DNA of 64,000 nt. It comes from DATFWC01 sp963777755. Lineage in GTDB: Bacteria; Pseudomonadota; Alphaproteobacteria; Rhizobiales; Xanthobacteraceae. Positions 50,239 through 58,632 of this stretch are shown here, one piece after another. The position numbers and the translations under genes are program-made. The DNA is taken from assembly GCA_963777755.1 (NCBI GenBank), contig CAVZSC010000026.1, positions 248,001 through 312,000 on the forward strand, written 5' to 3'. The notes beneath the pieces were generated by a model. It searched no databases and was not told where the DNA came from. It worked only from the letters and a program-made list of their open reading frames with translations. The first letter of the stretch is position 1. Each line of letters opens with the position of its first letter.

Positions 50239-50868
50239 CTAACGCAAGTCGATCGGGATACCCGGCGGCTCACCTTTGCGGATTGCCGCGGCGGCGGCAG
50301 CGTGATCGGTCGGCCCCGCAAGTGCGGCCGCGGCCCCGCTCGCCGCCAGGAAACGCCCGCACAACGGGTCGACGACCCCCTGCGCGACCAGCGCGTCGAG
50401 CCGCAGGGACGCGGCCGCGGGCCTGATCTGCTTGACGAGGAGCACGTGCGTTGCGCCGAGCTTGCCGGCGAGCCATGCCGCGAGGCTGTCCGACGTCGCC
50501 TCCCACGATGGTGGGATGTCCTCGGCGTCTTGCGCCATGGCGGCTGGCGACCACACCGGCACTTTACGCTCCTGCAGGACGCGCTGGATTTCGGCCGTGG
50601 AGCCCGCCGGTATCAGCCCGTCGGCGAGGGCCGCCAAGGCGCGGCCGTATTGCTCCATGGCGAGCAGCGCCATGTGGTGGGCCGCCGCATCGCCAAATCC
50701 CATCACGTCCTGCGCCCGGCGGACCGCGTCGGCGAATGGTCCGCCGCCGGGCACCAGGACCACATGGCCGGCGCACGACGCAATCGCCGCCAGCCAGTCC
50801 TTGAGGGATGGCGAGAAAGCAAAGCTCCCGCCCAGCTTGATGACGGTCAGCGGCGCCTGTGAATTCAA
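50239..50868 (-). CDS. mfnE: Amino acid kinase-family protein, MfnE-like (methanofuran precursor kinase)
   Basis: 209 residues of the aspartokinase/uridylate-kinase fold, with the N-terminal VIKLGGSF, HVVLVPGGGPFADAVR near residue 34 and LLVKQIRP near 144. Position beside MfnB-FolB and a flavoprotein matches the [5-(aminomethyl)furan-3-yl]methyl phosphate kinase of methanofuran synthesis. The start is TTG at 50868, overlapping the upstream TGA (TTGA); no ATG lies before the first strand. It would phosphorylate the furan intermediate in the cytoplasm. Confidence 0.8.
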   Translation of the reverse strand: MNSQAPLTVIKLGGSFAFSPSLKDWLAAIASCAGHVVLVPGGGPFADAVRRAQDVMGFGDAAAHHMALLAMEQYGRALAALADGLIPAGSTAEIQRVLQERKVPVWSPAAMAQDAEDIPPSWEATSDSLAAWLAGKLGATHVLLVKQIRPAAASLRLDALVAQGVVDPLCGRFLAASGAAAALAGPTDHAAAAAAIRKGEPPGIPIDLR

Positions 50869-52052
50869 CGGCCGGCTTTCGGGTCGCTCTCGCCCGCGGC
50901 GACCGGATAGAGCTGGTGCACCTTCGCGACTTCGGTCGGCCGCTCGCGCGTGATCTCCACCCCGACACCGCCGGGCCCGACTTCGAGCTTCTCGACCCTG
51001 ACCGTCACGCTCGCCACCCGCGGGTGGGCGACGATGGAAGCTGCGAGCCGCTCCGCGAGCGTCTCGACGAACGCAAAATGCTCCTGCGCAACCAGCACCC
51101 GAATGCCGTCGGTGACGATATCGTAGGAGAACACGTCGCGCATGTCCTCGACCGCATGACCGGGGCGAAAGACGCGTACCTCCACATTGAAGGCGACGCG
51201 CTGGGGCCGGTTGCGCTCGTGTGCATAGGCGCCGATGCGCACCGGCAGCACGAAATCGCGCACGAACACGCGGTCCGTCGGCGCGTCCTTGCCGGGCTCG
51301 ACCGAATAGCCGCGCGCCGCCAGCAGCCGATAGTCGACTTTCGGCAGGTCCGGATCCGCCTGGGCCGCGCTGCGCGGATCGAACGGGATCAGCCCGCGCA
51401 CCATGCCGACCGCGTCTGCGTCGATCCGGCCGGCGCGGTCGTCCCCGACGACGAGCGCGCGGCGAAAGCCGAGCACGTCAGGCTCGAGCAGCAGCAGGCG
51501 CGGAACGTCGGGCAGCTCCAGCGAGCCGGCGAGGCCCGCCAGGATACCGTGCGTGCGGCAGGCGGCGACGAACTCGCGCAAGGCCGTGATGCCGAGCGCG
51601 TCGAGCAGTCGGCCGGCGCCCTTGTGGGCGGTATCGAGCATCGCACCCGCGAAGCCGGCTGCCGCCATTGTGGGGACCAGGGCGACGTCCGCCCCATGAT
51701 CGGCAAACATCACCCCCACCAGCTTGGTGCTGCGCGCCGCCGAGGCGAGGGCACCCACGCAGGCGTCCCGCCGGGCATCGGGAAACAAGCCGACCTTCAC
51801 GTAGTCGACACCGGTCGCCGCCAAGGCCTCCACGGCGCCGACGAGAGTTGCCGGCTCCATCGGCAGGTCGCCGGCGACCGCGCTCGTCGGCCGCCGCCCC
51901 GCGATCATGCCGACGGTTGCCTGCATGACGTCAGGCGCCACTGCGCCGAGCGCGCCCTTCGCTGGATCCTTGAGGTCGATGATGTCTGCGCCGGAGGCGA
52001 GCGCAATCTCCGCTTCCTCGGGGCCGGTGACGCTCGCCAGGAACAGCGTCAT
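50865..52052 (-). CDS. mfnB-folB: Fusion of MfnB (4-(hydroxymethyl)-2-furancarboxaldehyde-phosphate synthase) and FolB-like dihydroneopterin aldolase
   Basis: 395 residues from 52052. Residues 1-235 match MfnB (DUF556), with lysines of the active site in DIIDLKDPAKGALGA (Lys28), DYVKVGLFPDAR (Lys86) and DTAHKGAGRL (Lys144). Residues about 255-385 are a FolB/dihydroneopterin aldolase domain (DFVLPVRIGAYAHERNRPQ, then TVRVEKLEVG with the catalytic Lys). One chain thus joins an early methanofuran step and an early pterin step. The start overlaps the stop of the upstream DUF3280-like gene by ATGA. It supports the two C1-carrier cofactors methanofuran and tetrahydromethanopterin. Confidence 0.87.
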   Translation of the reverse strand: MTLFLASVTGPEEAEIALASGADIIDLKDPAKGALGAVAPDVMQATVGMIAGRRPTSAVAGDLPMEPATLVGAVEALAATGVDYVKVGLFPDARRDACVGALASAARSTKLVGVMFADHGADVALVPTMAAAGFAGAMLDTAHKGAGRLLDALGITALREFVAACRTHGILAGLAGSLELPDVPRLLLLEPDVLGFRRALVVGDDRAGRIDADAVGMVRGLIPFDPRSAAQADPDLPKVDYRLLAARGYSVEPGKDAPTDRVFVRDFVLPVRIGAYAHERNRPQRVAFNVEVRVFRPGHAVEDMRDVFSYDIVTDGIRVLVAQEHFAFVETLAERLAASIVAHPRVASVTVRVEKLEVGPGGVGVEITRERPTEVAKVHQLYPVAAGESDPKAGR

Positions 52053-52615
52053 TTTGCCACCCCGCCGTCCCACGGGAGCAGGCGGTTACGGACGAGCCAG
52101 TCGAGCGTGCGCGACCACGACTTGTCGGTATTGCTGCGGAAGTCGGCGTTCATGGCGGTGAGCGGGCGCCCGCTCGCAGCGTCGCGAATGTAGATGGTCA
52201 TGTTGAGGATCAGGTTGGAGACCTTCTGCACCGTTCCGGTGATTGCGAGATCGGCCCCGACCTGCCGCGCCAGCTGTGCATCGCAGCCGCCGCAGGCCTG
52301 CAGGTTGCTGGCATGGGCGGCCGCCGCCACGGGCGCGCCGTCGACGAGCGCGAACTTTCCCGACTCGGCGAGCCGTCGCCGCAGCTGCTCACTGGTGCGC
52401 GCGAGCCGCGCCTGCTCGTCGGCGCGTGGCCCATTCATCTCACCTTCCAGGCTGGTGTCGATCAATTCGAAATCGAACACGATGGCGCGCTGTGCCGCCT
52501 CCGCCCATCCGGTACACCAGAGCACAGCGAGCGCGGCGATGCTCGAGCTGAGCAACGCCCACGCTACCTCATGGATTCGCCTTGCCATCTTGCCGCGACA
52601 GTTGTGCCTCTTCAT
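52049..52615 (-). CDS. Exported DUF3280/DUF2380-like protein
   Basis: 188 residues with a signal peptide of about 41 residues (ending EAAQR), then a soluble domain with FDFELIDTSLEGEM, LRRRLAESGKFALVD and ADLAITGTVQKVSNLILNMTIYIRD, resembling periplasmic proteins near PQQ-dependent dehydrogenase genes. A later ATG at 52588 would also keep the signal. It is first in the cofactor operon and only about 20 bases (start to start) from the divergent binding-protein gene if both upstream starts are used; the later starts would leave room for promoters. Confidence 0.75.
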   Translation of the reverse strand: MKRHNCRGKMARRIHEVAWALLSSSIAALAVLWCTGWAEAAQRAIVFDFELIDTSLEGEMNGPRADEQARLARTSEQLRRRLAESGKFALVDGAPVAAAAHASNLQACGGCDAQLARQVGADLAITGTVQKVSNLILNMTIYIRDAASGRPLTAMNADFRSNTDKSWSRTLDWLVRNRLLPWDGGVAK

Positions 52616-52636
52616 CGTCTCGTCAGCTTACGCAAA

Positions 52637-53893
52637 ATGGACCATGATTTGAACCTGCACGGTCCGGTACGCTTCGAGTTTGGATGGCTTCATGGCCCGA
52701 GTTTCGCCTTGATCAAGTTATTGTGCACTGCAGCGCTGATGATCGCCGGGCTTGCGTGCGCGCGCGCGGCGGAGCCCGGCGAGATCAGGATCGCCTATCT
52801 GCGCCAGCCGGAGCCGAGGATCACGTTGTCGCTGCTGCAGACGCCGGCTGACAATGACGGTGTGGCCGGCGCCCAGATGGCGATCGACGACAACAACACG
52901 ACCGGACGGTTCCTCAATCAACGCTTCGCGCTGGAGGAGGTTCGCCTGCGCGAGAAGGACGATCCGGTCGCCGCCGTGCTGGCGCTCGCCGACCGCGGCG
53001 TTTCGCTGGTGATCGCCGATCTTTCGCCTGAGGCGCTGCTGAAGGCGGCGGATGCCGGGCGCCAGCGCGGGCTCGTATTGTTCAATGCCGGGGCCATCGA
53101 CGACCGGCTGCGCGAACAGGATTGCCGCGCCAACGTGCTGCATACCGCGCCGACACGCTCGATGCTGGCCGACGGGCTCGCCCAGTATCTCGCATGGAAG
53201 CAGTGGCGCCGCTGGCTGCTGGTGGTCGGCTCGCACCCGGCGGACAAGCTCTATGCCGACGCGCTGCGCCGCGCTGCGCGGCGGTTCGGCGGCCGTATCG
53301 TGCAGGAGCGCGTGTTTGAGGACACCGGTGGCGCCCGGCGAACCGACAGCGGTGTCGTCCAGGTCCAGCGACAGATCCCGGTCTTCACCCAGGAGGCGCC
53401 CGCCTATGACGTCCTGGTGGCGGCTGACGAGAGCGAGGTCTTCGCCAACTACCTGCCGTATCGGACCTGGGATGCACGGCCGGTGGCGGGCTCGGCCGGG
53501 CTCGTGCCCACCAGCTGGGACGCATCCCACGGGCAATGGGGCGCCTACCAGATGCAGAACCGGTTCGTGGCGCGGTTCTCGCGGCGGATGACGGCACTGG
53601 ATATGCAGGCATGGTCGGCAGTGCGGATGATCGGCGAAGCGGCATCGCGAACCCGATCCGCCGACACCAGGACCCTGTTCGATTTCCTCAAGGGGCCGGA
53701 TTTCGCGCTCGCGGCATTCAAGGGCCAGCGATTGACCCTGCGGCCCTGGAATCTGCAGCTCCGCCAGCCCATTCTGCTCGCCGACGGCCGGATGGTCGTC
53801 TCGGTATCGCCGCAGGAGGGCTTCCTGCACCAGGTCTCCGAGCTCGATACGCTCGGTGTCGATCGGCCGGAAAGCAAGTGCAAGCTCAACTGA
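52637..53893 (+). CDS. Periplasmic binding protein of a PQQ-dehydrogenase-associated ABC system (LutA-like)
   Basis: 418 residues; an N-terminal extension then a signal segment (ALIKLLCTAALMIAGLACARA, ending near residue 45), followed by a type-I periplasmic binding fold resembling leucine/branched-chain receptors (TLSLLQTPADNDGVAGAQMAIDDNN, then LLVVGSHPADKLYADALRRAARRFGG near 190). A TTG at 52710 would give a more compact signal peptide. The following genes are the matching beta-propeller, ATPase and permease. In methylotrophs these families lie beside xoxF and include lanthanide-utilisation (lut) components. Confidence 0.85.
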   Translation: MDHDLNLHGPVRFEFGWLHGPSFALIKLLCTAALMIAGLACARAAEPGEIRIAYLRQPEPRITLSLLQTPADNDGVAGAQMAIDDNNTTGRFLNQRFALEEVRLREKDDPVAAVLALADRGVSLVIADLSPEALLKAADAGRQRGLVLFNAGAIDDRLREQDCRANVLHTAPTRSMLADGLAQYLAWKQWRRWLLVVGSHPADKLYADALRRAARRFGGRIVQERVFEDTGGARRTDSGVVQVQRQIPVFTQEAPAYDVLVAADESEVFANYLPYRTWDARPVAGSAGLVPTSWDASHGQWGAYQMQNRFVARFSRRMTALDMQAWSAVRMIGEAASRTRSADTRTLFDFLKGPDFALAAFKGQRLTLRPWNLQLRQPILLADGRMVVSVSPQEGFLHQVSELDTLGVDRPESKCKLN

Positions 53894-53909
53894 ACCACGC
53901 GGGACGAGG

Positions 53910-54884
53910 ATGATGCGGATCGCTGGCCTGCTACTCGGAATTGCGCTCTCGGTCGCGCTCGCCGCCAGGGCGGAGGCCTATCTCGCCTACGTGTCGAACG
54001 AGAAGGGCAACACCATCACGGTGATCGATACGGCGAAGCTCGAAGTGGTGAAAACCATCAAGGTCGGCCAGCGTCCGCGCGGCATCGGGCTGACCAAGGA
54101 CGGCAAATACATCCTGGTTTGCGTCGGCGACGACGACGCGATCGAGATGATCGATGCCAAGACCTACGAGATCGTCGGTACCCTGCCGTCCGGACCGGAT
54201 CCCGAGCTGTTCGCCATGTCGCCCGACGGCAAGATCCTCTACGTCGCCAACGAAGACAACAACATGGTGACGATCATCGATCTCGAGCGGCGCGTTCCGC
54301 TCGGCGAGGTGCAGGTCGGCGTCGAGCCCGAAGGCATGGGGCTGAGCCCGGACGGCAAGCTCCTGGTGAACACCTCCGAGACCACCAACATGGCGCATTT
54401 CATCGACACCGCGACGCGCCAGATCGTCGGCAACGTGCTGGTCGATGCGCGCCCGCGCTTCGCCCAGTTCAAGCCCGACGGTTCCGAGGTCTGGGTGTCG
54501 TCGGAAATCGGCGGGACGATTGCCGTGATCGATCCGGCGAAGTTCGAGCTCAAGCACAAGATCGGCTTCGAGATCGCGGGCATGCGCAAGGAGGCGATCC
54601 AGCCGGTCGGCATCGGCATCACCCGCGACGGCAAGACCGCCTTTGTCGCGCTCGGACCGGCAAACCGCATCGCCGTCATCGACGCCGCGACCTACAAGGT
54701 CCAGAAATATCTGCTGGTCGGGCAGCGGGTCTGGCAGATGGCCTTCACGCCCGACGAAAAGCTCCTGTTCGTGACCAACGGCGTATCGAACGACGTTTCG
54801 GTGATCGACGTCGCCGCCCAGCGGGTGATCAAGAGCATCCCGGTCGGCGAGCTCCCGTGGGGTGTCGCCATTTCGCAGCAGTGA
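53910..54884 (+). CDS. YVTN-type beta-propeller protein (PQQ-associated, LutD-like)
   Basis: 324 residues with a signal peptide (1-23, ending AEAY) and at least six YVTN-type repeats (LAYVSNEKGNTITVIDT, PRGIGLTKDGKYILV, ILYVANEDNNMVTIIDL, GIGITRDGKTAFVA, LLFVTNGVSNDVSVIDV). It is periplasmic. The GAGG site precedes the start at 53910. Family members accompany PQQ-dependent alcohol oxidation gene sets. It could bind a metal-chelate or PQQ, or support the dehydrogenase; the function is not proven. Its stop overlaps a possible GTG start of the ATPase. Confidence 0.88.
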   Translation: MMRIAGLLLGIALSVALAARAEAYLAYVSNEKGNTITVIDTAKLEVVKTIKVGQRPRGIGLTKDGKYILVCVGDDDAIEMIDAKTYEIVGTLPSGPDPELFAMSPDGKILYVANEDNNMVTIIDLERRVPLGEVQVGVEPEGMGLSPDGKLLVNTSETTNMAHFIDTATRQIVGNVLVDARPRFAQFKPDGSEVWVSSEIGGTIAVIDPAKFELKHKIGFEIAGMRKEAIQPVGIGITRDGKTAFVALGPANRIAVIDAATYKVQKYLLVGQRVWQMAFTPDEKLLFVTNGVSNDVSVIDVAAQRVIKSIPVGELPWGVAISQQ

Positions 54885-54892
54885 AGGCGAGC

Positions 54893-55660
54893 ATGCGAAC
54901 ACCTGACACGGCCGCTCTGTCGATCGAAGGCCTGAGCCATTCCTATGGCCCGCGACGGGCGCTGAACGACGTCACCTTCGCGATTGCGCCGGCGACGTTC
55001 ACGGTCCTGCTCGGCCTCAACGGGGCAGGCAAGAGCACCCTGTTCTCGCTGGTGACGCGCCTCTTCGGTACCCAGGGCGGCGCGATCCGCATTTTCGGTC
55101 ATGACGTGTCGCGTGCGCCCGGCGAAGCGCTGCGCCTCATCGGCATCGTGTTCCAGCCGCGCACGCTCGATCTCGATCTCTCGGTCGTGCAGAACCTCAC
55201 CTATCACGCGGCATTGCATGGTATCGGCGCGGGCGAGGCGCGGGCGCGCGCCGAGCGGCTGCTCGGACGTATCGGTCTGGCCGATCGCGCGCAGGACAAG
55301 GTGCGCGATCTGTCCGGCGGCCAGATGCGGCGCATCGAGATGGCCCGCGCGCTCGTGCACGAGCCGCGGCTGCTGCTGCTCGACGAGCCGACCGTCGGGC
55401 TCGACATCAACTCACGCTCCGCGATTCTCGATCATGTCCGGGCCCTGGTGGCCGAAGAGCGCGTATCGGTGCTGTGGGCGACCCACCTGATCGACGAAGT
55501 TGCCGAAACCGATCACGTGATCGTGCTGCATCAGGGGCGGCTGCTCGCGCATGGCCCGGTGACGCGCGTCGTCGCCGAGGCCGGCGCGCCCGATATCCGG
55601 GCCGCCTTCACGGCGCTGATCGATAAGGTCGCGAGCGAGCCGCGCGGGGCCGCCGCATGA
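54893..55660 (+). CDS. ABC transporter ATP-binding protein (PQQ-associated, LutE-like)
   Basis: 255 residues with Walker A GLNGAGKST (about 40-48), signature LSGGQMRR (about 142), Walker B LLLLDEPT (about 162) and switch His in WATHLID. An earlier GTG at 54881 overlapping the propeller stop (GTGA) is an alternative start. The permease follows with an ATGA overlap. It energises the ABC permease on the cytoplasmic face. Confidence 0.93.
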   Translation: MRTPDTAALSIEGLSHSYGPRRALNDVTFAIAPATFTVLLGLNGAGKSTLFSLVTRLFGTQGGAIRIFGHDVSRAPGEALRLIGIVFQPRTLDLDLSVVQNLTYHAALHGIGAGEARARAERLLGRIGLADRAQDKVRDLSGGQMRRIEMARALVHEPRLLLLDEPTVGLDINSRSAILDHVRALVAEERVSVLWATHLIDEVAETDHVIVLHQGRLLAHGPVTRVVAEAGAPDIRAAFTALIDKVASEPRGAAA

Positions 55661-56499
55661 CGATCGCCGCCACCGCCGCCCGCACCGGGTTCTCGCTCGC
55701 GCAGTACGCAATCTGCCTCAAAGGTATCGTCTGGCGGGAAGGCCTGCGCTTCCTGCATCAGCGCGAGCGCTTCGTCGCTGCCCTGGTGCGCCCGCTGGTG
55801 TGGCTGTTCATCTTCGCCGCCGGCTTCCGCCAGGTCCTCGGCGTCTCCATCATTCCGCCCTACGAGACCTATGTGCTGTACGAGGTCTACATCACGCCGG
55901 GTCTCATCGCGATGGTTCAGCTGTTCAACGGCATGCAGTCGTCGCTGTCGATGGTCTACGACCGCGAGATGGGCAACATGCGCACGCTGCTGGTGAGCCC
56001 GTTGCCGCGCTGGTACCTGCTGTCGTCCAAGCTGGTGGCGGGAGCGGCCGTTTCGCTGCTGCAGGTCTACGCTTTCCTGGCGATCGCCTGGTTCTGGGAA
56101 GTCGAGGCGCCGCTGATCGGCTATTTCACGGTCCTGCCCGCCCTGGTGCTGACCGGATTGATGCTGGGCGCGCTCGGCATGCTCATCTCATCGGTCGTGC
56201 GGCAGCTGGAGAATTTCGCCGGGGTCATGAACTTCGTCATCTTCCCGATGTTCTTCGCCTCTTCGGCGCTCTACCCCCTGTGGCGCGTGCGCGAGGCGAG
56301 CCCGGCGCTCTACTACGTCTGCGAATTCAACCCGTTCACCCACGCGACGGAGCTCATCCGCTTTGCGCTCTATGGCCAGTTGAACTGGCTGTCGCTCGCC
56401 GTCGTATGCGGTTGCACGGCCGCGTTCATGGTCGGCGCCATCATCGCCTACGATCCCTCGCGCGGGTTCATTGCCCGCCGTGGCGGAGGAGAGGCATGA
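55657..56499 (+). CDS. ABC transporter permease (ABC-2 type, PQQ-associated, LutF-like)
   Basis: 280 residues with about six membrane helices (FAALVRPLVWLFIFAAGF, GLIAMVQLF, ALGMLISSVV, NFVIFPMFFASSALYPLW near 190, LAVVCGCTAAFMVGAIIA near 250), an ABC-2 exporter-type topology. Start overlaps the ATPase stop (ATGA) and its stop overlaps the next gene (ATGA), so the four genes are one translational unit. ABC-2 topology would suggest export, yet the set includes a binding protein. Confidence 0.9.
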   Translation: MTIAATAARTGFSLAQYAICLKGIVWREGLRFLHQRERFVAALVRPLVWLFIFAAGFRQVLGVSIIPPYETYVLYEVYITPGLIAMVQLFNGMQSSLSMVYDREMGNMRTLLVSPLPRWYLLSSKLVAGAAVSLLQVYAFLAIAWFWEVEAPLIGYFTVLPALVLTGLMLGALGMLISSVVRQLENFAGVMNFVIFPMFFASSALYPLWRVREASPALYYVCEFNPFTHATELIRFALYGQLNWLSLAVVCGCTAAFMVGAIIAYDPSRGFIARRGGGEA

Positions 56500-57116
56500 A
56501 ACGGATCGTTCCGCTTCTCGTTCCGGCGTTCGCTATCGGGCTCCTGGTCGTCGCCCCGTCGCGTGCGGCCGACCCGCGCCATCCCGACTGGCCCTGCGTG
56601 CAGGCCAAGGTGCCGGAGATCTCGGTCGCCGCCGTGTGGGCGGGACCGCCGCTCGACGACGTGGGCAAGCGCTGGGAGGGCGATGCGGCGATCAAGGATC
56701 TGGTGGCGCGCCTCGCCGCGCGCCGGACGCCGCTCGACGAGGCGCAGAGCAAGGCGACGGAATTCGTCGCCGGCGGGGGCAACGACAAGCAGGAGCGCGC
56801 CAGGCTCCTGTTCGCCGGCCTGTTCGAGCAGCTCAACCGGACGCGCTCGGAGGTGATGGAGGGCATCGAGCGCTACATCCGCCGGCAGCGCGAGTTCGCC
56901 GAGCAGGTCCGCTCGGCGACACTCAAGCTTCGCGCCCTGCAGGATCAGCCCAATGCCGATCCCAAGGAGGTCGCGCAGGCCTCCGAGAAGCTCGAGTGGG
57001 AAACGCGGATTTTCGAAGAGCGCCGCCGCACCATCAACTACGTGTGCGAAGTGCCGGTGCTGATCGATCAGCGGCTGTTCGCGCTCGGCCGCGCCATCCA
57101 GCAGGCGATGGAGTAG
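56496..57116 (+). CDS. Secreted helical protein of the PQQ-associated ABC operon
   Basis: 206 residues, signal peptide 1-24 (ending SRAAD), early HPDWPCVQAKVPEIS segment, then a long helical region (about 60-170) including LFEQLNRTRSEVMEGIERYIRRQREFAEQ. Two cysteines (about 33 and 189) may form a disulfide. It is last in the plus-strand operon and its stop lies 3 bases from the end of the convergent xoxJ gene. No known family is named, but it recurs in this context. Confidence 0.75.
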   Translation: MKRIVPLLVPAFAIGLLVVAPSRAADPRHPDWPCVQAKVPEISVAAVWAGPPLDDVGKRWEGDAAIKDLVARLAARRTPLDEAQSKATEFVAGGGNDKQERARLLFAGLFEQLNRTRSEVMEGIERYIRRQREFAEQVRSATLKLRALQDQPNADPKEVAQASEKLEWETRIFEERRRTINYVCEVPVLIDQRLFALGRAIQQAME

Positions 57117-57119
57117 GGC

Positions 57120-57995
57120 TCACTTCATCGCCGGTGGGTTGATCGGCCGGTCGTTGTCGTCGAGCAAAGGCACGCCGTAGCTCTGCAGAATCTTCGTGAT
57201 CTCCGCCTGGTTGTCGCGGATGATCCGATTGAGCTGGCGCTTCCATTCCTGGTCGGCGGCGCGCACCCCCATGGTGATGCGATAGGTGAGCCGCGGCCCT
57301 CCGGTATCCCTGGTGAGCGGCACCACCGCCATGTCGGCGCCCGCGCGCGACGCATGCCAGCCGGCCATCGGGCCCCACATGATGCCGACGTCGATCTCGC
57401 CCGCTGCGAGGTCCTTCGTCATCGCCTCGCCTGAGGAATCGACGCGGGTGTCGACGACGAGGTGATAGCCTTTCACCGTGCCCAGGAGGCCGTTCATCGC
57501 CAGGTAGGTGGCGGGCGGGGTGCCGGCCACGACACCGATCCGCTTGCCCTTGAGACGCTGATCGGACAGCGTGTCGATGCCGTCGAGACCATTGCGTTGC
57601 CGGAACACCAGCGCGTAGGCCGTGCGGTAGTACGGGTTCGTACCCTGCGCGAGATCGCCCCCCTGCGGGAAGCCCATGATGACGTCGCACTTGTGCGCGT
57701 TCAGCGTATTGCGGACGAAGCCGACCGATTGCGGGAACCAGCTATAGGCCAGGCTCTTGTCGAGCTTGCGCGCGATGAGTTCGGCGAGCTTGTTTTCGAA
57801 TCCCTCTCCCGCCTCGTTGGAGAACGGCAGGTTGTGCGGGTCGGCGCAGACCCGGAAGACCTTCGGATCGATGAGCTCGATCGACAACGAGGGGTCGTCG
57901 CGCGCCTGCCCTGGCGCGGCGCTCGGAGCGAGAAGCGCCGGAGCGCCACACAGCAGAAGACCTGCGAATTGGCCGAACGCCGCGAATCGTACCAT
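57120..57995 (-). CDS. xoxJ: XoxJ: periplasmic substrate-binding-like protein of the methanol dehydrogenase operon
   Basis: 291 residues from an ATG at 57995, with GGAG nine bases upstream; a GTG at 58004 would extend it by three codons. Signal peptide of about 31 residues, then a type-II periplasmic binding fold: FRVCADPHNLPFSNEAGEGFENKLAELIARKL (about 47-78), GFPQGGDLA, RIGVVAGTPPATYLAMNG near 153. This is the quinoprotein-dehydrogenase-associated MxaJ/XoxJ family, thought to help mature or activate the dehydrogenase. It is downstream of xoxG and xoxF. Confidence 0.9.
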   Translation of the reverse strand: MVRFAAFGQFAGLLLCGAPALLAPSAAPGQARDDPSLSIELIDPKVFRVCADPHNLPFSNEAGEGFENKLAELIARKLDKSLAYSWFPQSVGFVRNTLNAHKCDVIMGFPQGGDLAQGTNPYYRTAYALVFRQRNGLDGIDTLSDQRLKGKRIGVVAGTPPATYLAMNGLLGTVKGYHLVVDTRVDSSGEAMTKDLAAGEIDVGIMWGPMAGWHASRAGADMAVVPLTRDTGGPRLTYRITMGVRAADQEWKRQLNRIIRDNQAEITKILQSYGVPLLDDNDRPINPPAMK

Positions 57996-58023
57996 CGCGT
58001 TCACTCCCGTCGCTGATCACGCC

Positions 58024-58539
58024 TTATTGCTTGCCCAGGCAGACTTCTTCGGCCTTGTCGAAGGCTGCCGGCTTGGCCTCGCGTTTTGCCGGTCGAACCC
58101 GACCGACCGCATCGTGCGCGCGCGCCCGCAGGTAGACGTACATATCGTCCAGGTAGCACATCACGTTGGAATTGAGACCGAAGGACGGCATCACCTGCTG
58201 CTGCGCCGCCCCGACCTTCTGGCGGCCATTGACCACGACTTCCAGGAATTCCGCATAGCTCATGTTCTTCGCCGAATCCTTCAGTCCCGGCGCGTAGCTC
58301 GAGCCCTCGCCGTCGGGGCCGTGACAGACGTGGCATTCCGAGTGATAGCGGCGGTAGCCCGAATACGTGTACCAGTCGACCGTGCCGTCGGCCGCGACCT
58401 TGTAGGTCGGTGTCCCCTCCTTGTCGAAATACTTGCCGTCCTCGTTCTTGACCGCGGCCGGATCGCCGTCGGCGCAAACGGGGCCGGCACCCAACGCCAT
58501 GATCGCAACGATCAGCGTCGCCGCCAAACGGATACGCAC
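58024..58539 (-). CDS. xoxG: XoxG: c-type cytochrome electron acceptor for methanol dehydrogenase
   Basis: 171 residues starting with GTG at 58539 (GAGGAC upstream). Signal peptide about 1-23, then a single haem site CHVCH (Cys69, Cys72, His73) and a likely axial Met117 in VMPSFG. Short C-terminal Cys (near 167) is also present. It accepts electrons from XoxF in the periplasm. It lies 93 bases after xoxF and 28 bases before xoxJ, the usual xoxFGJ order. Confidence 0.93.
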   Translation of the reverse strand: MRIRLAATLIVAIMALGAGPVCADGDPAAVKNEDGKYFDKEGTPTYKVAADGTVDWYTYSGYRRYHSECHVCHGPDGEGSSYAPGLKDSAKNMSYAEFLEVVVNGRQKVGAAQQQVMPSFGLNSNVMCYLDDMYVYLRARAHDAVGRVRPAKREAKPAAFDKAEEVCLGKQ

Positions 58540-58632
58540 GATATTGTCCTCGGATGAGCTTGTGACCGATGGACATCCCGGCGCGAAACGCGTCGCGCCG
58601 GGAGTCCGTGTCGTTCGGTCAACCTGCCTGGC

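Noticed and set aside
50859..52193. 444-codon plus-strand frame opposite the MfnB-FolB gene
   Set aside because: Antisense shadow with no family motif.
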